Shown: one piece after another, positions 33,601 through 47,999 of the stretch
How positions within the stretch are numbered: the first letter of the stretch is position 1
How the letters are laid out: each line of letters starts with the position of its first letter
Source: Pelecanus crispus
Lineage: Eukaryota; Chordata; Aves; Pelecaniformes; Pelecanidae
Assembly: GCF_030463565.1 (NCBI RefSeq)
Contig: NC_134646.1
Coordinates: forward strand, 66,605,710 to 66,669,709
Length of the DNA: 64,000 bases
Direction of reading: 5' to 3'
The notes under the pieces: generated by a model
The model's input: the letters and a program-made list of their open reading frames with translations, nothing else
What the model was told of the DNA's origin: nothing
Databases searched by the model: none
Translations under genes and position numbers: made by a program

Positions 33601-36600
33601 AGAAAGATTGGCTGTTGACTTTTGTTATTATTAACTACTGTTAAAATTCAACACGTATTCTAAGGCAGTTTCAGTTACTCCAGAAGTAACATTAAGACTT
33701 TAAATAGATGCTTTTACCAACTTTGTACACCACAGTGCTGATTAAGAAATACTAATATATATAGGTCTAAATATGAGAATTTGTTGCTCCACCTGTAAGC
33801 CTATAAAAATGTATAGTCATGCAATATACGACACCCAACCCCAAATGTGTGTCTTCAGCCTATTTATTCACATTCAGAAATCTGATATTGATTTCTGTTA
33901 GACTTGTGCTACATTCATAACTACGCTGAATTTATACTATACCCAATTGCCAAAATCAGAAACAGACCGTGCAATTCTTTCCATTGGCATTGGTGGGATG
34001 GGGTGTTAACTTCTGCATGAGCAAGCGTTGGCCAATGTTTGATGGAAACTTTGGAGAATTCAATACAAACATAAGATTCATTTGCATCCACAAAAGTGGG
34101 AAAGAAATGGGCAAGTGTTATATATCTGTGGTTTTCTGTGTTAATAATAATTAATGCCAGACCCCCCTTTTTTTTTCATCCAAGGTTATTCACTAAAAGC
34201 TTCATCCCATTCAGACTTTTCAAATGGACTCCCTGACTTTCATAGAACTAGTCTTATATCTAAAGCAAGTCAGGCTGTAAGAAACATTGCTTCATGAGAT
34301 TACAGTGAAAGTGCCAAGGAGCACATCTTGTTGACCAGTGTCTCAGGCTCCTTGCTTGCTTACATCAGCCTCCATGAACTGCTGAAACAGAGCACAGATA
34401 GCTCTGAGAGCGCGCAATTCAGAGGGATTAAGTGGTGCCGCCACATCAGCACTAAGCAGTGGCTGAACTATAAGGTTGTATGTGATAGGGTGCAGCATTT
34501 CTCTCATGCAACTACCTGGATTTTGGATCCAAGCAGGCAGTTCCGTGCAAAGGCCCTGTTTATGAATAGATGAGCCTGGGTTGGCACCACTCCAAGTCTT
34601 TCTTGTGCCATCTTCCAGTCGCTGGCGCTGACCTGTGCTCTGTGAATTAGAAGCCCAAATTCCACAGACATCTAATGAGACTGGTTTTGACATTACCGAG
34701 GGCTTCATTTTACTGTGACAAACACTCCTCTTCTGGCCAGAACAGTCAAGTTACAGGCACACATGAGGAACCACAACATCCCACATTTCAGGGTACTTCT
34801 TCAGCATCTCTTATTCTCATAGCTGTTAGTATGATTGATCACCAACAGTCTTCATGTCTCTGAGTATAATTAAAAATATATAATAAAATGGTTTAATGAC
34901 AATAATATACAACTAGCATAACAAAACCAGTTCCATTTTTAAAAAAGAATAAAAACAGAAGCTAGCCTTGTAAAAGGAGAGGCAAGGAGGGGACTGCAGG
35001 CTGTCCACACCTCGGTTGCATGGGCAGCAGGACTCCAGAGTCACGCCTTGCAGCTGTGCAGTTTCCAGAGCAAGACAGAGGATGCTCATAATCAGCCGAT
35101 GAGAGGCTTAACCTTTGAGGCACCGGTGGTGTTAAATACTAAAAACTAGGCTCCATGCATTTGCTTGCACTTCAGCACAAAAGGCCCTGCTATTCACTTG
35201 TTAAGCTTTTCACCAAACACAGATAATAAATTTTCTCTGTAATTTATAACACTCATGTTCGGAGGGGTTTGCTAAGAGCTACTTGTTTTGCTTTTGTATT
35301 TCATCCTCCGTGCCAATAGTCTCATAGCCAACAAAGCAGATGGATCTGAAATACAAATAAATAAGGAGAAAAGCAATGTTAATGGATTCTCCTATTTCAC
35401 AGAATGGGAGAAGAACATGCAAAAGGTCTGCCAGAATACATTTTTTTACATCAGTTCTATTTTTCTTCTATTTTGCAGTATCTGAATGACCAAATGCCTC
35501 CAGCTGGGGTGGCAATGAACCGCAGATAGACAAAGAAGCTGAGAAGCCTGGATTTTTTCTGGCCTCTGAAAATGTCAAATCCTGTGGGCTAAGCCTCTCT
35601 TGAACATTTAACATTGCTTCGTTCCTGAGAAGTATCGCAGAAGACAGCTTTATGATCCAATTAAAAAAAAAAGCATTTTGTTTGAAAAGCTTGTTAGCCT
35701 TTTAGATAAAGTCAGCTTAGCTGCAAACCTATCTATCACAGTTTCATTTGTTTACAAATAAAAAATCCAAATAAAAAGGCCAACCAAACACCAGCCAAAC
35801 CTGAAGACTTACTTACTCCGAGTTCTCGATTCTCTCTTCATTTTCTTTGACTTTGTAGTCGTGATTATTTGTTACTATTTTTAGCACCAACAACGTGCTT
35901 CTCTGAATGTTAACAAAACAAGCAGGGTCACATTCCTTCAATGAAAGAAAAGTCAAACAGACAACACGGCAGCCCAGCCTAGTTCTAGGAAGATTATGCA
36001 CTATGGAAAGCGTAGGTCCAAGTAAATGAATAACACCCCCTGTGAAGTCTGCAAGTACTATGCCTTGACCAGACATGTGCGGGCACAAGCTGGCATATAA
36101 TAGGACCCAACTATCTTGATTCCTGGGCCAGTGATCAAAGGGCGTGTTTCTCTGTCAGCAATGCGGGCTCACCACCCACTGACTTCTCAGGGAAGAGCTG
36201 AAGCTTCCTCCTTTGCAACCGAAAAGAAAACAGTATCCAGAGAGATGGCTCTGGATAAAACAGCCTTCGCAAGAAATGACTTCGGGAACGATAACAGAAG
36301 AACGCCGAGTTTTAAGGCTGCATAACACCCAGAACTGCACGTATCTGCAACGCTGACCAATTCAGCGCTGCATGCTCAGGATGTCTAAATAATAGGTCCA
36401 ATTTTGGAAAATTGAGAAAGTTGAGAGAGTACAAACCAGCGAGCACTGCTTTGCATAACACACATTGCAGGTAAGGGGCAAGTAAAGGGCTTAATTTTCA
36501 TGTCCTCACCCACAGTAAGCAGCACCTTTCTCACTACAGAAGGCCTATTTAAATCACCTGGCCTACCAAAAAGCTTTCTCAACATAAATACCACCATCTA

Positions 36601-39170
36601 ATGGATGTATTTTCCATTTACAGACCTAGACTTGCTCCAGAAAGACAAGAGGAAAGACTCCCCTAATAACTCAGAGAAGGACAACAAGCACAGCATATTT
36701 AGGGGATTTGTCCCTGGTAAAGAAAGAAGCAATGGCACTGGCATTACTTTATTAATAGGTTGGTGACTGCTCTCTACTCTGCTTTCTCCTCCAAACCAGA
36801 GACTGCAGCTGCCATACCTTGTTGCTTAATTGTGATGATAATTTTAATGGTTTCAGTACCTGAGAACATGCACTATATCCTTGAAATACATTCGAGAAAG
36901 TGTAGAGTTCTATAAAAGCAACAACTGATGAAAAATTTTGTATAGATATAAGAGGGTATGATTATTAATTATGTCCTCTAATTTGCACAACCGCAGTTTC
37001 TGAATATGACCAAATGACTTTGCATCAAACCCATAATTTTAGATTAAGTTGAAGCATCTAGCTTACAGAAAATACTTAGTCTTGGTTTAAACAAACCAGA
37101 TAATGAAAAAGCCAAGACATCCCTGAATTAACTGTTTCCAGGGTAAATGATCCTCACAAAAACATGCGCTGTATTCCAAGCCTCTCTCTGTCCATCCTTA
37201 AGATCTGGAATATTTTTCTTGATACAATGAAATTAAATATCTGGTACTATTCAAGTTCTAGCTTGAGCATACTTAAAATTGTGTCTGCCAACCTGCCAAA
37301 CTGAAAAATTCACAGAGGAGTTTAAAAAAACAACAACAAAAAAAGGATTTTAAGGGCAGAGCAAGTAATTTTTCTGTGGTAATTTTTTACTTCAAACTGA
37401 ATACTACAGTCAAATCCATGCACAAATCTTTTTTTTTTTTTCATTTTCTGTATTCATCCTAGCATGTTTATAATTAGAAGATAAATCTAAACGGGTTTAA
37501 AATTGCAAATAGACATTCACAGATAAGAAATATAAATTATACTATCATGTAGGAGAAGAAACATTGCAAAAATTAAAGAATAATTTCTATGTCTATTTGT
37601 TTGGTTCTATGGTTTCTCCTCCATTATTCACCTTGCACATTCCTACTACCAGACCCTTCCCACATCAGGTAAAATTTTGATTAATCTTGGCAATGTGTTT
37701 ACATCGAAGACTATGACAGCAGTGGCTGAAAATTGGTGCATGTACTAATACACTTTTTCCATAGCTGGTAAAATTTTAATTCCTCTCCACCATGTATTTA
37801 CATTGGAAACTGCATCACCTGGGACCAACTGACACCAGCTATGCTGCCTGTTGGTCGACTCATTTCCCAATGAGCAAGCAGCCGAATCACACAACCCTTA
37901 TTCACATTCAGCTCTGTTCACCATCCCTCAGTTACAACAGCACCAGAGATGCACCGAAAGACTGCATTATTCCTTGCCTACAAAAGTGGTTCCTTCCACA
38001 GACAGATCAATACTGTGGCCACGGAGATAGTGCGTTCCCTCTGCCTAAGCACAGATTTCTGTAAATCCACAGAATGCAACTAAGCATCTATGTTGTTACT
38101 ATATTTGCTTTTTTATTATCTTTGTTCTTTATATAAAGTATTTATGGCTATAATAGCAAAGGGGAGTTTAGTAATAATGAGGGCCGGGTTACGCACAGAT
38201 GCTCCAGAAGAGACAAAGGGTGCGAGAGGTCCCTCCCCTGCCCCCATTTAGATGGGGAGACCCATGGGTGCTGCAGCTCTGCACCTACCGGCACAGCCCG
38301 AGGCAGGTACCCGGGCTCCCCTGCACAGCGCCTGCCAAGGACCGTGCGCCTCCAGACACTGCAGTAGGAAAGACCAAAAAATCCCCACCACACGCCGCAG
38401 AGCAGCCGTCCACTTCTAACCCCTGTGATGGGTGAGCAGGCAAAGGATTTGTAAAGGGGGTCCCATACTGCCAGCCCACACCAGCCCAGGTTTGTGAAAG
38501 GTCAGCTACCCCAGAAGCAGGATTTCTCAAACTTGTTGCTGTTATGTCTATACTTAGTAAACAAAAGGTATTGGCCCACACCCTATCTCATGCTAGGTGA
38601 CAGTCAGATGTAATGCAATATTTAATTTCATGAAACCTGTCTTGCCAAAGTTTGCAGTGACCTCAGCCTAGGTGCTGCATCCTCACCTTCCTTTGACATA
38701 GGCACTTGCACTCTTCTGCGTACGACAGTGCCTCCCTTTTGCTTCACTGCCAGCCTTCTGCTTTTTCTTCTAATTCTCTTACAGTTCTGATAAAAGGTAT
38801 TTGCCTTTCCAAGTCCTCTGCCACTCTCCTCCACTTTCTATTAACATCCTACAGGTTTCTGACCTTGGTTTCTTTACCTTCAAAAATTTCTCCTAGAATC
38901 TCAAGTGCAAACAAATTATAGCTACAATTTCCATGCCACTGAAGTGCTAAGGGTAGAGACGGTCTTATGATCTTTTTTTTGAAAGTTAGGCTCATTTGCA
39001 AAATAAAGAGTGTCTTGTGTTACAGAGCTTCTCCAATATTTTGATGACTGGTTTTGTATGTGACTTCCCTAAAACTTTATATACAGTATAAAAAAATTAA
39101 ACAAGCCAGAGCTACTACAGAGCTGAATTAATTCATGTTCAGTCTTACAAGATGCACTCCAATTTCAAAG

Positions 39171-39230
39171 AATCATAGAATATCTTGAGTTGGAAGGGAC
39201 CCATAAGGATCATTGAGTCCAACTCCCAAA
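39171..39230 (-). mobile_element. CR1 LINE 3' end fragment
   Basis: About 60 bp matching the terminal CR1 3' region in minus orientation: AATCATAGAAT, then GAGTTGGAAGGGACCC, then ATTGAGTCCAACTCCC. It is severely 5'-truncated, as is usual for CR1. Confidence 0.8.
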
Positions 39231-40059
39231 AAACCTGGAGGAAAAAACCTGACCTGATAGCGTATTATTTGAGAAACGGTATGATATTTAACAAAGACTT
39301 ACAAAGAACAAGCAGCATCAATTTTACATGTGCAGGCCTACACGGCTGTATTTTGACTTCTGAGTACTTGCTACAGACTCTTTATGCTTTCAGTGAATTC
39401 CTTGAGAAACGCACCCACGGGTTACCTACAGAGATAGCTGCAGTGTGCTATGCTTTGAGTATTATGAGCATGGGAATAAAAAGATATGACCGCTGTGAAA
39501 CAAATCTTGGCCCTTCTGAAACAGATGTCAAAATCTCTACTGACAACTCCAGCTAGTCTTTCATCGCCATGCTTAAAACCAATGTAGCCTATTTTTGAAG
39601 CTTGATAGAATATGTGCAGTCTGCACTAGATGAGAGTATTGCTATGTTTACAGTAACCATAAGCACTCCCAAAGAGAGCAGAACAACACAAAAGCCCTTA
39701 AAAATACCAACAATAAAAGAAGTAACAGGTTTTACGCTTAAAGTCATCAGAGCTGGCTCCATCTCAGCACAGCTCTGGACTACCTGTGCTCCAGCATCGC
39801 AAAGCACACATCAGCCCAAAGAAGCAGGCACGACAGCAGGTAGAACCAGCACTGGAGCCAGGACCAGGGAAGCCTGGTCTCCTGCGCCTGTGGTGGCCTC
39901 GGTGACACTGCCCGCCACGGGGGCAGGGAGTGCCATTTAACCTGAAGAAAGGTGTGTAGAAACAACAGATTGGGAGAGGAGACAAATTAGACTCTGGCAA
40001 GAATCGATTATCTAATAGTGAGGAGTTGCAGTCATAGCTGGTCATCGGGGTTGGCTAGA

Positions 40060-40590
40060 TAAGGAGATTAGGGTTTAGAAATCAATGAATTGTCTAGGAT
40101 GAGCAAGAAGGGAGACAGATCTGAGGAAGAGTACTGGTAAGGCTGGTAAAGAGTGTGAGACAGAGCCAGGAAACAGGGAAGCTTTGAATGGAAGAGGAGA
40201 CTGTGGAAAGAAATTATGCTTGAGAGGGAGGGAAAGATTAGGAAAAGGGGCAGTTAGGTGCAGTAGGAACCAGCTAAACAACCAAAATGGGAAAAAGATA
40301 GTGGGGCACTGATGGGGGACAGGACAAGGGCACCCCAGAAAGGAGAGTGGTGTCTGGGGAGGGGGAGGCGTTTGCAGGTAGGAAGGCCAAAGAGCTTGGG
40401 TAGTGATTTCCACAGCGAGCTCAGGAGGACATCTGGGACTGGCTGGAGAAGGAGCCTGGTAGAAGGTACCTAAAGAGAGCAGAGGAGATGACAAAGCAAC
40501 CAGAGTGCACAAAGGAGAGAGCTAGGTCAGGCTCAGATTGGAGAGGCGGGGAGAGATGGAACCAGCCTGGGGAGAGGGAGGACGTGAAGG
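40060..40590 (+). repeat. Purine-rich low-complexity stretch
   Basis: The plus strand is strongly enriched in A and G over about 530 bp, with many GGGA, GAGG and GGAAAG runs. The 145-codon open frame on the minus strand here is proline/leucine/serine-rich because of this skew and is not a gene. Confidence 0.6.
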
Positions 40591-43500
40591 AGCAATTGAG
40601 TCTCTGCCACCAAGTACATGCTTTTCTTCAACCCCTGGGATGCAATCCAGCGCTTACGAGCCTTGTCAGCCTTCCCCTGTGTCCAAGCCACGGTGCTACC
40701 CTCTATTTTAAACAGCAGCGCACTTGCTTTGAATGGGAGTGCCTGCAGGAATTAGGAGTTCATATCGTGTTATTAACCACCACCTAGCCCAGAAGCTGTT
40801 ACGGATCTGTTACAAGAAACCTGAAGGGTTTTTGTACATCACTTCCAGATCTTTGAGTTCGAGTGGTGTTTTTTAACCTAAGTGTAATGCTGTTTACTAT
40901 ACTAATGCTTATTATAGCAAGCGAAAACACAGAACTTGAAAAATTGTAAACAAGGACCATCAACATTATCTAATGATTCATCTAGCCTGCTTAAGGAAGC
41001 TGTATAACTCATTAAGTGTATTTTGGGAGCTGGTTTGTCATAAGAGATAATGCCAGACAGTTGACTTCTGCAAGGAACATTCTCATTATTTTAATCTTAG
41101 AAAAATATTAGAATTACAGAAAATTATAATTAATCAAATCTGTTTATTACTTTCATTAGTGCAGCAATGAATTAAGTACAGTTATCAGAGTAGGACAGCA
41201 CTTCTAAATCACTGTTTATCAACAAAGATGAAGTTATGCTCAAAAGAGATCATCTGAAACTGGGCAATTAGACATTATCTTGATGAATTTGTTGATTGTC
41301 TTTCTGGTCTGGCCACCAGCAGCTATCACCATCTAGCTACAGGGTAAGAACATACAGCCAGTGCAGGGGTGGGAGGATGGGGCTGCAGCTTGGTGACAAC
41401 CTGTTCTCAGATCAGTTTACATCAGAAATGAAGACTGACCCCTTTGAATACATCAACTGACTGTAGACCTGCATTCCAATAACTCTTATTTGTGCTTGAG
41501 AGAGCGGGTATTACATAAAATTTTCACTTGCAGAAGAAACCATTTCACTTGCATTTAGGAAAAAAAATAGCCTTTTTTAAGACCACACAATGACAATTTG
41601 AGGACCCAATTTTTCTGTTATTCTTGGGATATATAACTTATATCTGGCAGGCAAATATGAACAGCGTTGACAACAAAGTGATTTATTTTTCTGGAGGTGA
41701 ATCAAATTCTTTTCACTGCGCGTATGCCTATATATATACATGTGCAAGTGTTCTCTGCGAAAGACAGCTTGATAGCTGCACATCCAGATTGTTATCTTTC
41801 AGGAAGGGCAAAACGAAAATGAACCTACACCAATCATAAAAAGTATTTACTCAGTAACCTGCATTGATATGTTTATGTTAAAACCAGATGAGGATCATGC
41901 ACTCCCCTCAAAGGCAGCATTCATTATTTCAGGATGCCCTGTAAAATTGCAAGTTGTATTTCCTGGACCTTCCTGTCCGTCCCCTGCAGACCCCAATATT
42001 TAGAATGCCTTTCCTTGTGCAAAGCCCCTTGGGTGGTGGTTTAAGGTTTCCCCCCAGAGCAATGGGGAGTCACTCTCCTGTCTGTCCCTTGCAGGAGAGG
42101 CATTCATTTTTAGTCTGCTCCAGTGTTGTCCTTTGTGCTATGATCTAAAACCGCCTCAGGTCTTGCGTTCCCCACACTCACCTTGACCATGGCCCTCTCA
42201 AAGGGGTGTCTGAATACATCCTCCTCCTCTAGATCTGCAGCCTCCAAAGTTTGTTGATGTCACCCTAAGAGTCCTTGTCCCCTGTGGTGCCAAATGATCT
42301 TTAAGACAAAAGAAACAAAGCTTATTTAGGAAGATTTCAGGTGAGGCTAGGAGACTGAAAACAAAAGTATCACAAGTATAGAACACAACCCAGCTGATAT
42401 TTAGCTGGATACCTTCCAAGATGCTTTTGCCTCCCTTGCCTGAGAGTTCCCAGACATATCTCATTAGCTGGAGCTGGGAACACAAGTTTTACAGCACCAA
42501 CATGTCAGCCCCATGTGGGCCAAGTTCTGAAATTTTCTAAGGCAAGTTAGAGGAGGAGGGAAGGTTGGGTCCCGTCTTCCCTTCCCTCCATCAATTTTAC
42601 AATTAGCATTACAATTGTAAGTTTCATTTAGTACCTTCTTCTCAGTATAAGTGGCCTTAATATTGACAAAGCTTCTTGAAAATTAATTCTATGTCAGCTT
42701 TCAGTGTTCCCTTACTGTGTTTGGGGTTAACATCTTAAAAATAAGATAAACAAGTTGCTAGTTTTGCATGTGATGTGAGCAGGAAGAAACTCCCTAGATG
42801 ATACCTTATCTCTATTTTATGACTTAACTAATGCCTACGCCTTATCATCACATTATTAGAATTATCTGAAGACTGAACCCTGACCTCATGTAGAAGATAC
42901 TATTGCACTTAGCTTCTGTTCTGGGGTCTGATCTTCTCATTTAATGGCAAAAATTCTGACATCCTAGATACGTGGCTTCATCCTACACCATTTGCTCATC
43001 TCACAGCAGTTACAGATTCAAAACACCAGTAAAATTATCTGTGAATTATTCTGTGTTTAACTATCTTCTTCCAGTGATGACATTTTCAAGCTTTTATTTA
43101 TTTATTCAATTACAGCAATATTGTGAAAGTTTTCATAATAAACCATTAAAAAAATAATTTTCCTTCAAGGGAAACACTTGGGTTAGGATGTGTATTTTCA
43201 GCAGCAGATTCCCTGTAACAGCAAATAAAACAAATAGAAATTAGTAGTACTAATTCCTAATTCAGTTTCCTTCCTGCGACATCCCTCACTCCAGCCAAGT
43301 TCCTTCTGACTGAGACCTCAAAGTATGGGATAACTCATAGGGGCTTCCTCCCCAGAAGAGCCAGAAAATGGGGTGGGGAGAAATTACTCTCATTTGTTCA
43401 TTCTCCTCATATTTGCAGCGCCCTCTTCTTCAGGAACAAAGCTCTTATACCTTGTAGGTAGCACATCATCCCTCCTACACACTTGAAGCCTCTACTCTTT

Positions 43501-46398
43501 CTCTGGTACCAGAGCTGCTGAAATCAAATCAGGTGTAAGGAGAAGACCATGGAGCATTGGCCCAGATACAGGAATGTGAACAAAGTTTTGTGCTTGGGCT
43601 GTCCCGTTTGACTGTACCAGAAGGTTGCTAAAACGTCCTAAGAAAGGTTAGCCACTTCTGGATGCTATTACAGAATCTAGGAAACCAAGGACATGACTTT
43701 GTATTTTGAATCTGCTTTATAATTAATAGCAACTTCTTTTCAGGAGGCACTTGCATCCACATGTAGGTGGATTGCAATCCAAAATCAGAGCTCAAGAACA
43801 TTGTTAGCTTCAATCATGAATTCAACACCTGATCAACAGCGCTTAGCAAATCTGGAAAATCACCCCTAGAACAAATAATTCATAAAGCTTGTGGTGTTTG
43901 GGGCTCCATATTCAAAAGGACACTAATTACTTTCATCAGTTACAGGAGGGACTAAGTGTATACACTTGCTGAAATATTCACAGTAAATTATGCAAAACAA
44001 GAGGAAGGGACACAAGTGCCATGCTCACTGGTGTGCTGAAGATTTTGGTTTTACCCCTATAAAATGAATTAATTTTGGTCTACTTCTCCAACAGAGCTAC
44101 ACATGCACATGCTGTGTTTCTGCCCTCTCTCCTACCTTTTACTTTAGCAGTGTTTGCCTCCTCCGTGTCTGCACTTCAGGGATGCTGGAAACTCAAGAAC
44201 TTAAATATTAGCAGTTATGTATTCTAAGGAAGTATCAGGAATTGAGGATACTCACTCAAGAAACATTATGCATCTTACTGTCTGCAGCTCCTCTGGAGAT
44301 CAGTCATCCTCCACCTCTTCCTCTGGGACCACTTAAAGAAGATGAATCAACTCATAACTTGACACGCCTAATTATTACATGCTGCTAACATTCAAGGATG
44401 CTGTCAGATAAAGAAGAGGGTGTAGCCTCCATGCAAACATGCTTTCCTGCTCTCATATCAAAGGCCTTACTTTAATTAGTCATTTAATTAATTTAGGTCC
44501 AAACAAAGCTTCACAGGCAAGGGGAAATCCAGAGGAGGCATCATAAATAAGCAATACAAATAGCTCATTCATCCTATAATTATTAGATGTTTTCAAAACA
44601 AGCCTTACAAGGAAGCTGAGGTCCCCTATTGTTTCTTTCAGGAAAGAAAGAAAAAGCTTCTTTAATCACCTTATTTTAAAATATATTTATATAGAAGATG
44701 ACTAAATGAATAAATATAGTAACGTAGAAAAGTTTAGAAAGCAATTAAGAGATATTTTCAAATTATTTAAAACAGCTAAAGCTATTAGAATGATGGGCAA
44801 TCAAATCCTTCCCCTTGAAACAGTTCTGGCAATTAGTCTGTATTTCCCAATTTCCTCATTATGGAAAGGCTGCTCATATTTTTAATTTAGGAATTTCTAA
44901 CAGAGGGAATCATTAATACACCCCAAACATCACATTTCACTGCAGTCAGGGATGAGTTTACATGTTAAGTCAAAAATTCAGTGGTATTCTGGTACCGAGT
45001 GATGGGTCTGCTGTCTAACCAATATTTAGCCACCAGTTCCCCATTTGCTTTGGTCCAAACCATCTTTCAGTACATGCTAGCCACTCATCCGGGCAGGAAG
45101 GGAAGGCAGAATGAGTCCAGCATTGTTTTTCCAATCTTTCTTTTTTGGGGCAGCAAGGAGATGCAGCTGAAGGGTGCTTTATTCTTCCAGCTCCACCGGC
45201 AGCATAAGGTGAATGAGATGAGGAGAAAGAGCGAGCCACAGCATAGTGGGATTTCTGCAACAGGAAAACTGGCTTGTCTCTCTTTCTTTGCACCTGACCA
45301 GTGCTTATCTCCAAGGTAGTGCCGCTCACAGACTGTGGAAACACAGCAATTGCTCTGGAAAAAAAGAGCAGACCTCATGCCATGACTTAGAAGGCAAACC
45401 CCTCTGCAAGAAAGAAGGAATAGGATCTCTATTCTCATCTCTGGACTCCCACAGCCCACCAGCTCTAGCTCACCTGTGCTAGCACATAGTACGCTACTTT
45501 TCTTCAAGTTCTTTCAGGCATCTTCTGAAAAGCATCTTGAGACAGCAACCAAACAACTGAATCGGACACAAATTTAGGGAATGTGATGCTAATGAAACAT
45601 TGACAGCAACTCTGCCATTTCATCTGAATCCATACAGAGGTAAAATCATTCTCCCCTCTTGATCTGGTGAGTTCAGACAAACCCCACCTTCAGTTACAGC
45701 AACTATCTGAGTGAAGGAGTAGATTATAATGACCTTGGGAGATGGTCATTAAGTTTTTTCAAAAGGCAGGCCAAACAAAGTTTGAGAGACAACTAATAGT
45801 TTGGGTTTTTTCCACCAATCATTTGCTGTAACAGACAAACTTTCAGAGACTGAAGCAGCACCTTCCCTCCTTAAAGCAACTCTGCTTTTTCCTGCTACAT
45901 CTGTTGGCCTGATAAAATATATTAGTTTCTCCCTATAAATACTGCCTTTCAGAACATCACAGATGTATCAAAACACCACTACAACAACTGATTGCAATAG
46001 GTTTGTATACTAAAGAGTCGTTTTAGGACAAACTGTGAAGGAGGATTAAGCCTGTATTTCTGAAGTGCCAACAGTAGAGCCACAGCATTTCAGGCTGCAC
46101 AAATTAAGATAGTACAGATTTAAATAGGCCAAATGAAGTTATTAGTAAGCAAAGTACATTTCCTCAAAGCACTTTCAGGACGAACTCCAAACGGTCAAAG
46201 CGTGGGACAAGATTACTGACACTGGCTGACCTACACACCTTCGTATCAGAAGATTCCCAAACACAACGATTAGGTCAATAGCGAAAGTGTAACAAGGCCT
46301 CTGGCAGGTCATTAAGCAGAAGACACTGGCATTTGAAGTGCGCATCTCATATAAAGAAAATCATTAGTTGAAGGCTCCCAGAAATACATGTTTACTTA

Positions 46399-46454
46399 AG
46401 ATGAAGACAAACAGGAATTCAAAAGCAGATGAAGACAAACAGGAATTCAATAGC
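46399..46454 (+). repeat. 28-bp tandem duplication
   Basis: Two adjacent 28-bp units (46399-46426 and 46427-46454), each starting AGATGAAGACAAACAGGAAT, differing at one base near the end (AAAAGC against AATAGC). Confidence 0.95.
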
Positions 46455-46702
46455 AGCTTTTACAGTTAGAGAACAATGAATCCTGTAAATATTTTCCACT
46501 CATTTAACTTAAAAACAAATCTACCTAATCCATGTTCTCATTTTCTGCACTTGCTCTCTATTCTTACTATTGCAAACAATTTGACTAGGTGGAATATTTT
46601 TAGAAACTGACTTTTAAGCAATTACTACAAAGAGATCACTTGAACTTACAGGGCTAGATATACACACTGAAGGCAGACCAGACAAGCATGGCCTAAACAA
46701 GC

Positions 46703-46717
46703 GGGGGGGGGGGGGGG
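46703..46717 (+). repeat. Poly-G homopolymer (15 G)
   Basis: An uninterrupted run of 15 G. Its length is likely to be uncertain in an assembly. Confidence 0.95.
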
Positions 46718-47882
46718 AGAAAAAGCAATTCTGTGTAGTCAAAATATGCAAGTAATAAAAGTGAGCGGTAGAGCTGGCTTCTTAAGGCATATACAGACTA
46801 ACCCTACAATGTGTGCACAGTCACTGCAGCAAGCAGGTTGAAGGCTGGCAATTTTTTATCCAGAGGCAGTAAAAATAAAAATCGTGCCTTTCACCAAAAT
46901 CTACACCAATCTGTTCGTGAGCATGCATCAGGTCCACACATATTTCAGATGAGCTCATAACAATAGGAGCACGTGCCCAAATGCTTCAGTTGCATTCTCA
47001 GGAAAACATTCCTGGCTGAAGCCCAGATTTTCAGAGGTACCTGCCTGGTGTGCAGAACCTCTCACGGACACATGAAACATCCGCTTAGTCCTGGTGAACC
47101 CAGGAATAACTGGAACCCATGTGTATTTACATCATCCAACAAAACTCGAGCCTTTCTTCTGCATATACTCTCTGTGTGCTCATCAGAATTATATTAAAAA
47201 GAAGGTTCAAGATGTTATTTTACCAAAAAGCAACTCTACTTGATAGAAAGATATGAAGACAGGACTACCTAAATGAGTTGCTGTAAGCTAAGGTAGGGTG
47301 TGGATTTACAGCGCACTAGGCACCTCACAAAAACTGCCCTTGAGCACGCCCTTATCACATGGTGCCAGTGAGATGACATGTGCTACCAAATTAGAGTTGT
47401 GTACACAGGCACTTAGCAGCCTAAAGCTTACTTTTATAAATCCAAACACTTCCACCACTATGCATATCTTGTTTGTGGATCCATACGCACCGGCCCAGAT
47501 TTTTCAAGGAACTTTAGGCATTTAACGGATTGGCACAAAGCAAGAAAGACTGTGTTAAGTCATTGCATATACTACAAGGACAACTGTCTAGATTTTCTTT
47601 TTTAATTAAGAGATGCAGCACAGGACTTCTTAAAGCACAGCCCCACCTGTCTATGTGAACCTTTTGAGTTACCCAGAGCTAAGCTAATAACAGATAGACC
47701 TATTAGCATGCAGAACCAGTACTGGGCAGGTATTGGGAGACACCAAAAAGGTGTGCCCTATTTTAATTCACATTTTTCCAGATAGGTAAGAAACTTCAGT
47801 TAGATTTTTAAAAAGGAGGCATTACGTACTTGGCATTGCATTAGTATTACCAGTATTTGCCTGCAACACTTTGAAAACAGAC

Positions 47883-47999
47883 CTTTCATTATGTCCAGAC
47901 ATGATTTACAGATACACTCCTTCAAATAGAAACAGTGTTAATTTTAAGACAAATCCTTTCTTATGTCCAGATCTGATTTACAGTTAATTTCCTTCAAAT
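47883..47999 (+). repeat. Diverged local direct duplication
   Basis: Two similar segments about 73 bp apart (about 47883-47927 and 47956-47999) share TTATGTCCAGA, TGATTTACAG and CCTTCAAAT in the same order with substitutions between them. Confidence 0.6.

Larger units (their letters stand above)
23176..39170. other. Intergenic DNA
   Basis: Sixteen kilobases of mainly AT-rich sequence without a supportable gene. It contains an AT dinucleotide array (24910-24943), a CpG-enriched pocket near 25.89-26.07 kb, GC-rich pockets near 27.18-27.69 kb and 38.20-38.48 kb, and a 14-A run at 32253-32266. The short open frames do not look like known proteins. Confidence 0.6.

Noticed and set aside
40075-40512. 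145-codon minus-strand frame
   Set aside because: Proline-, serine- and leucine-rich product of the purine-skewed opposite strand.
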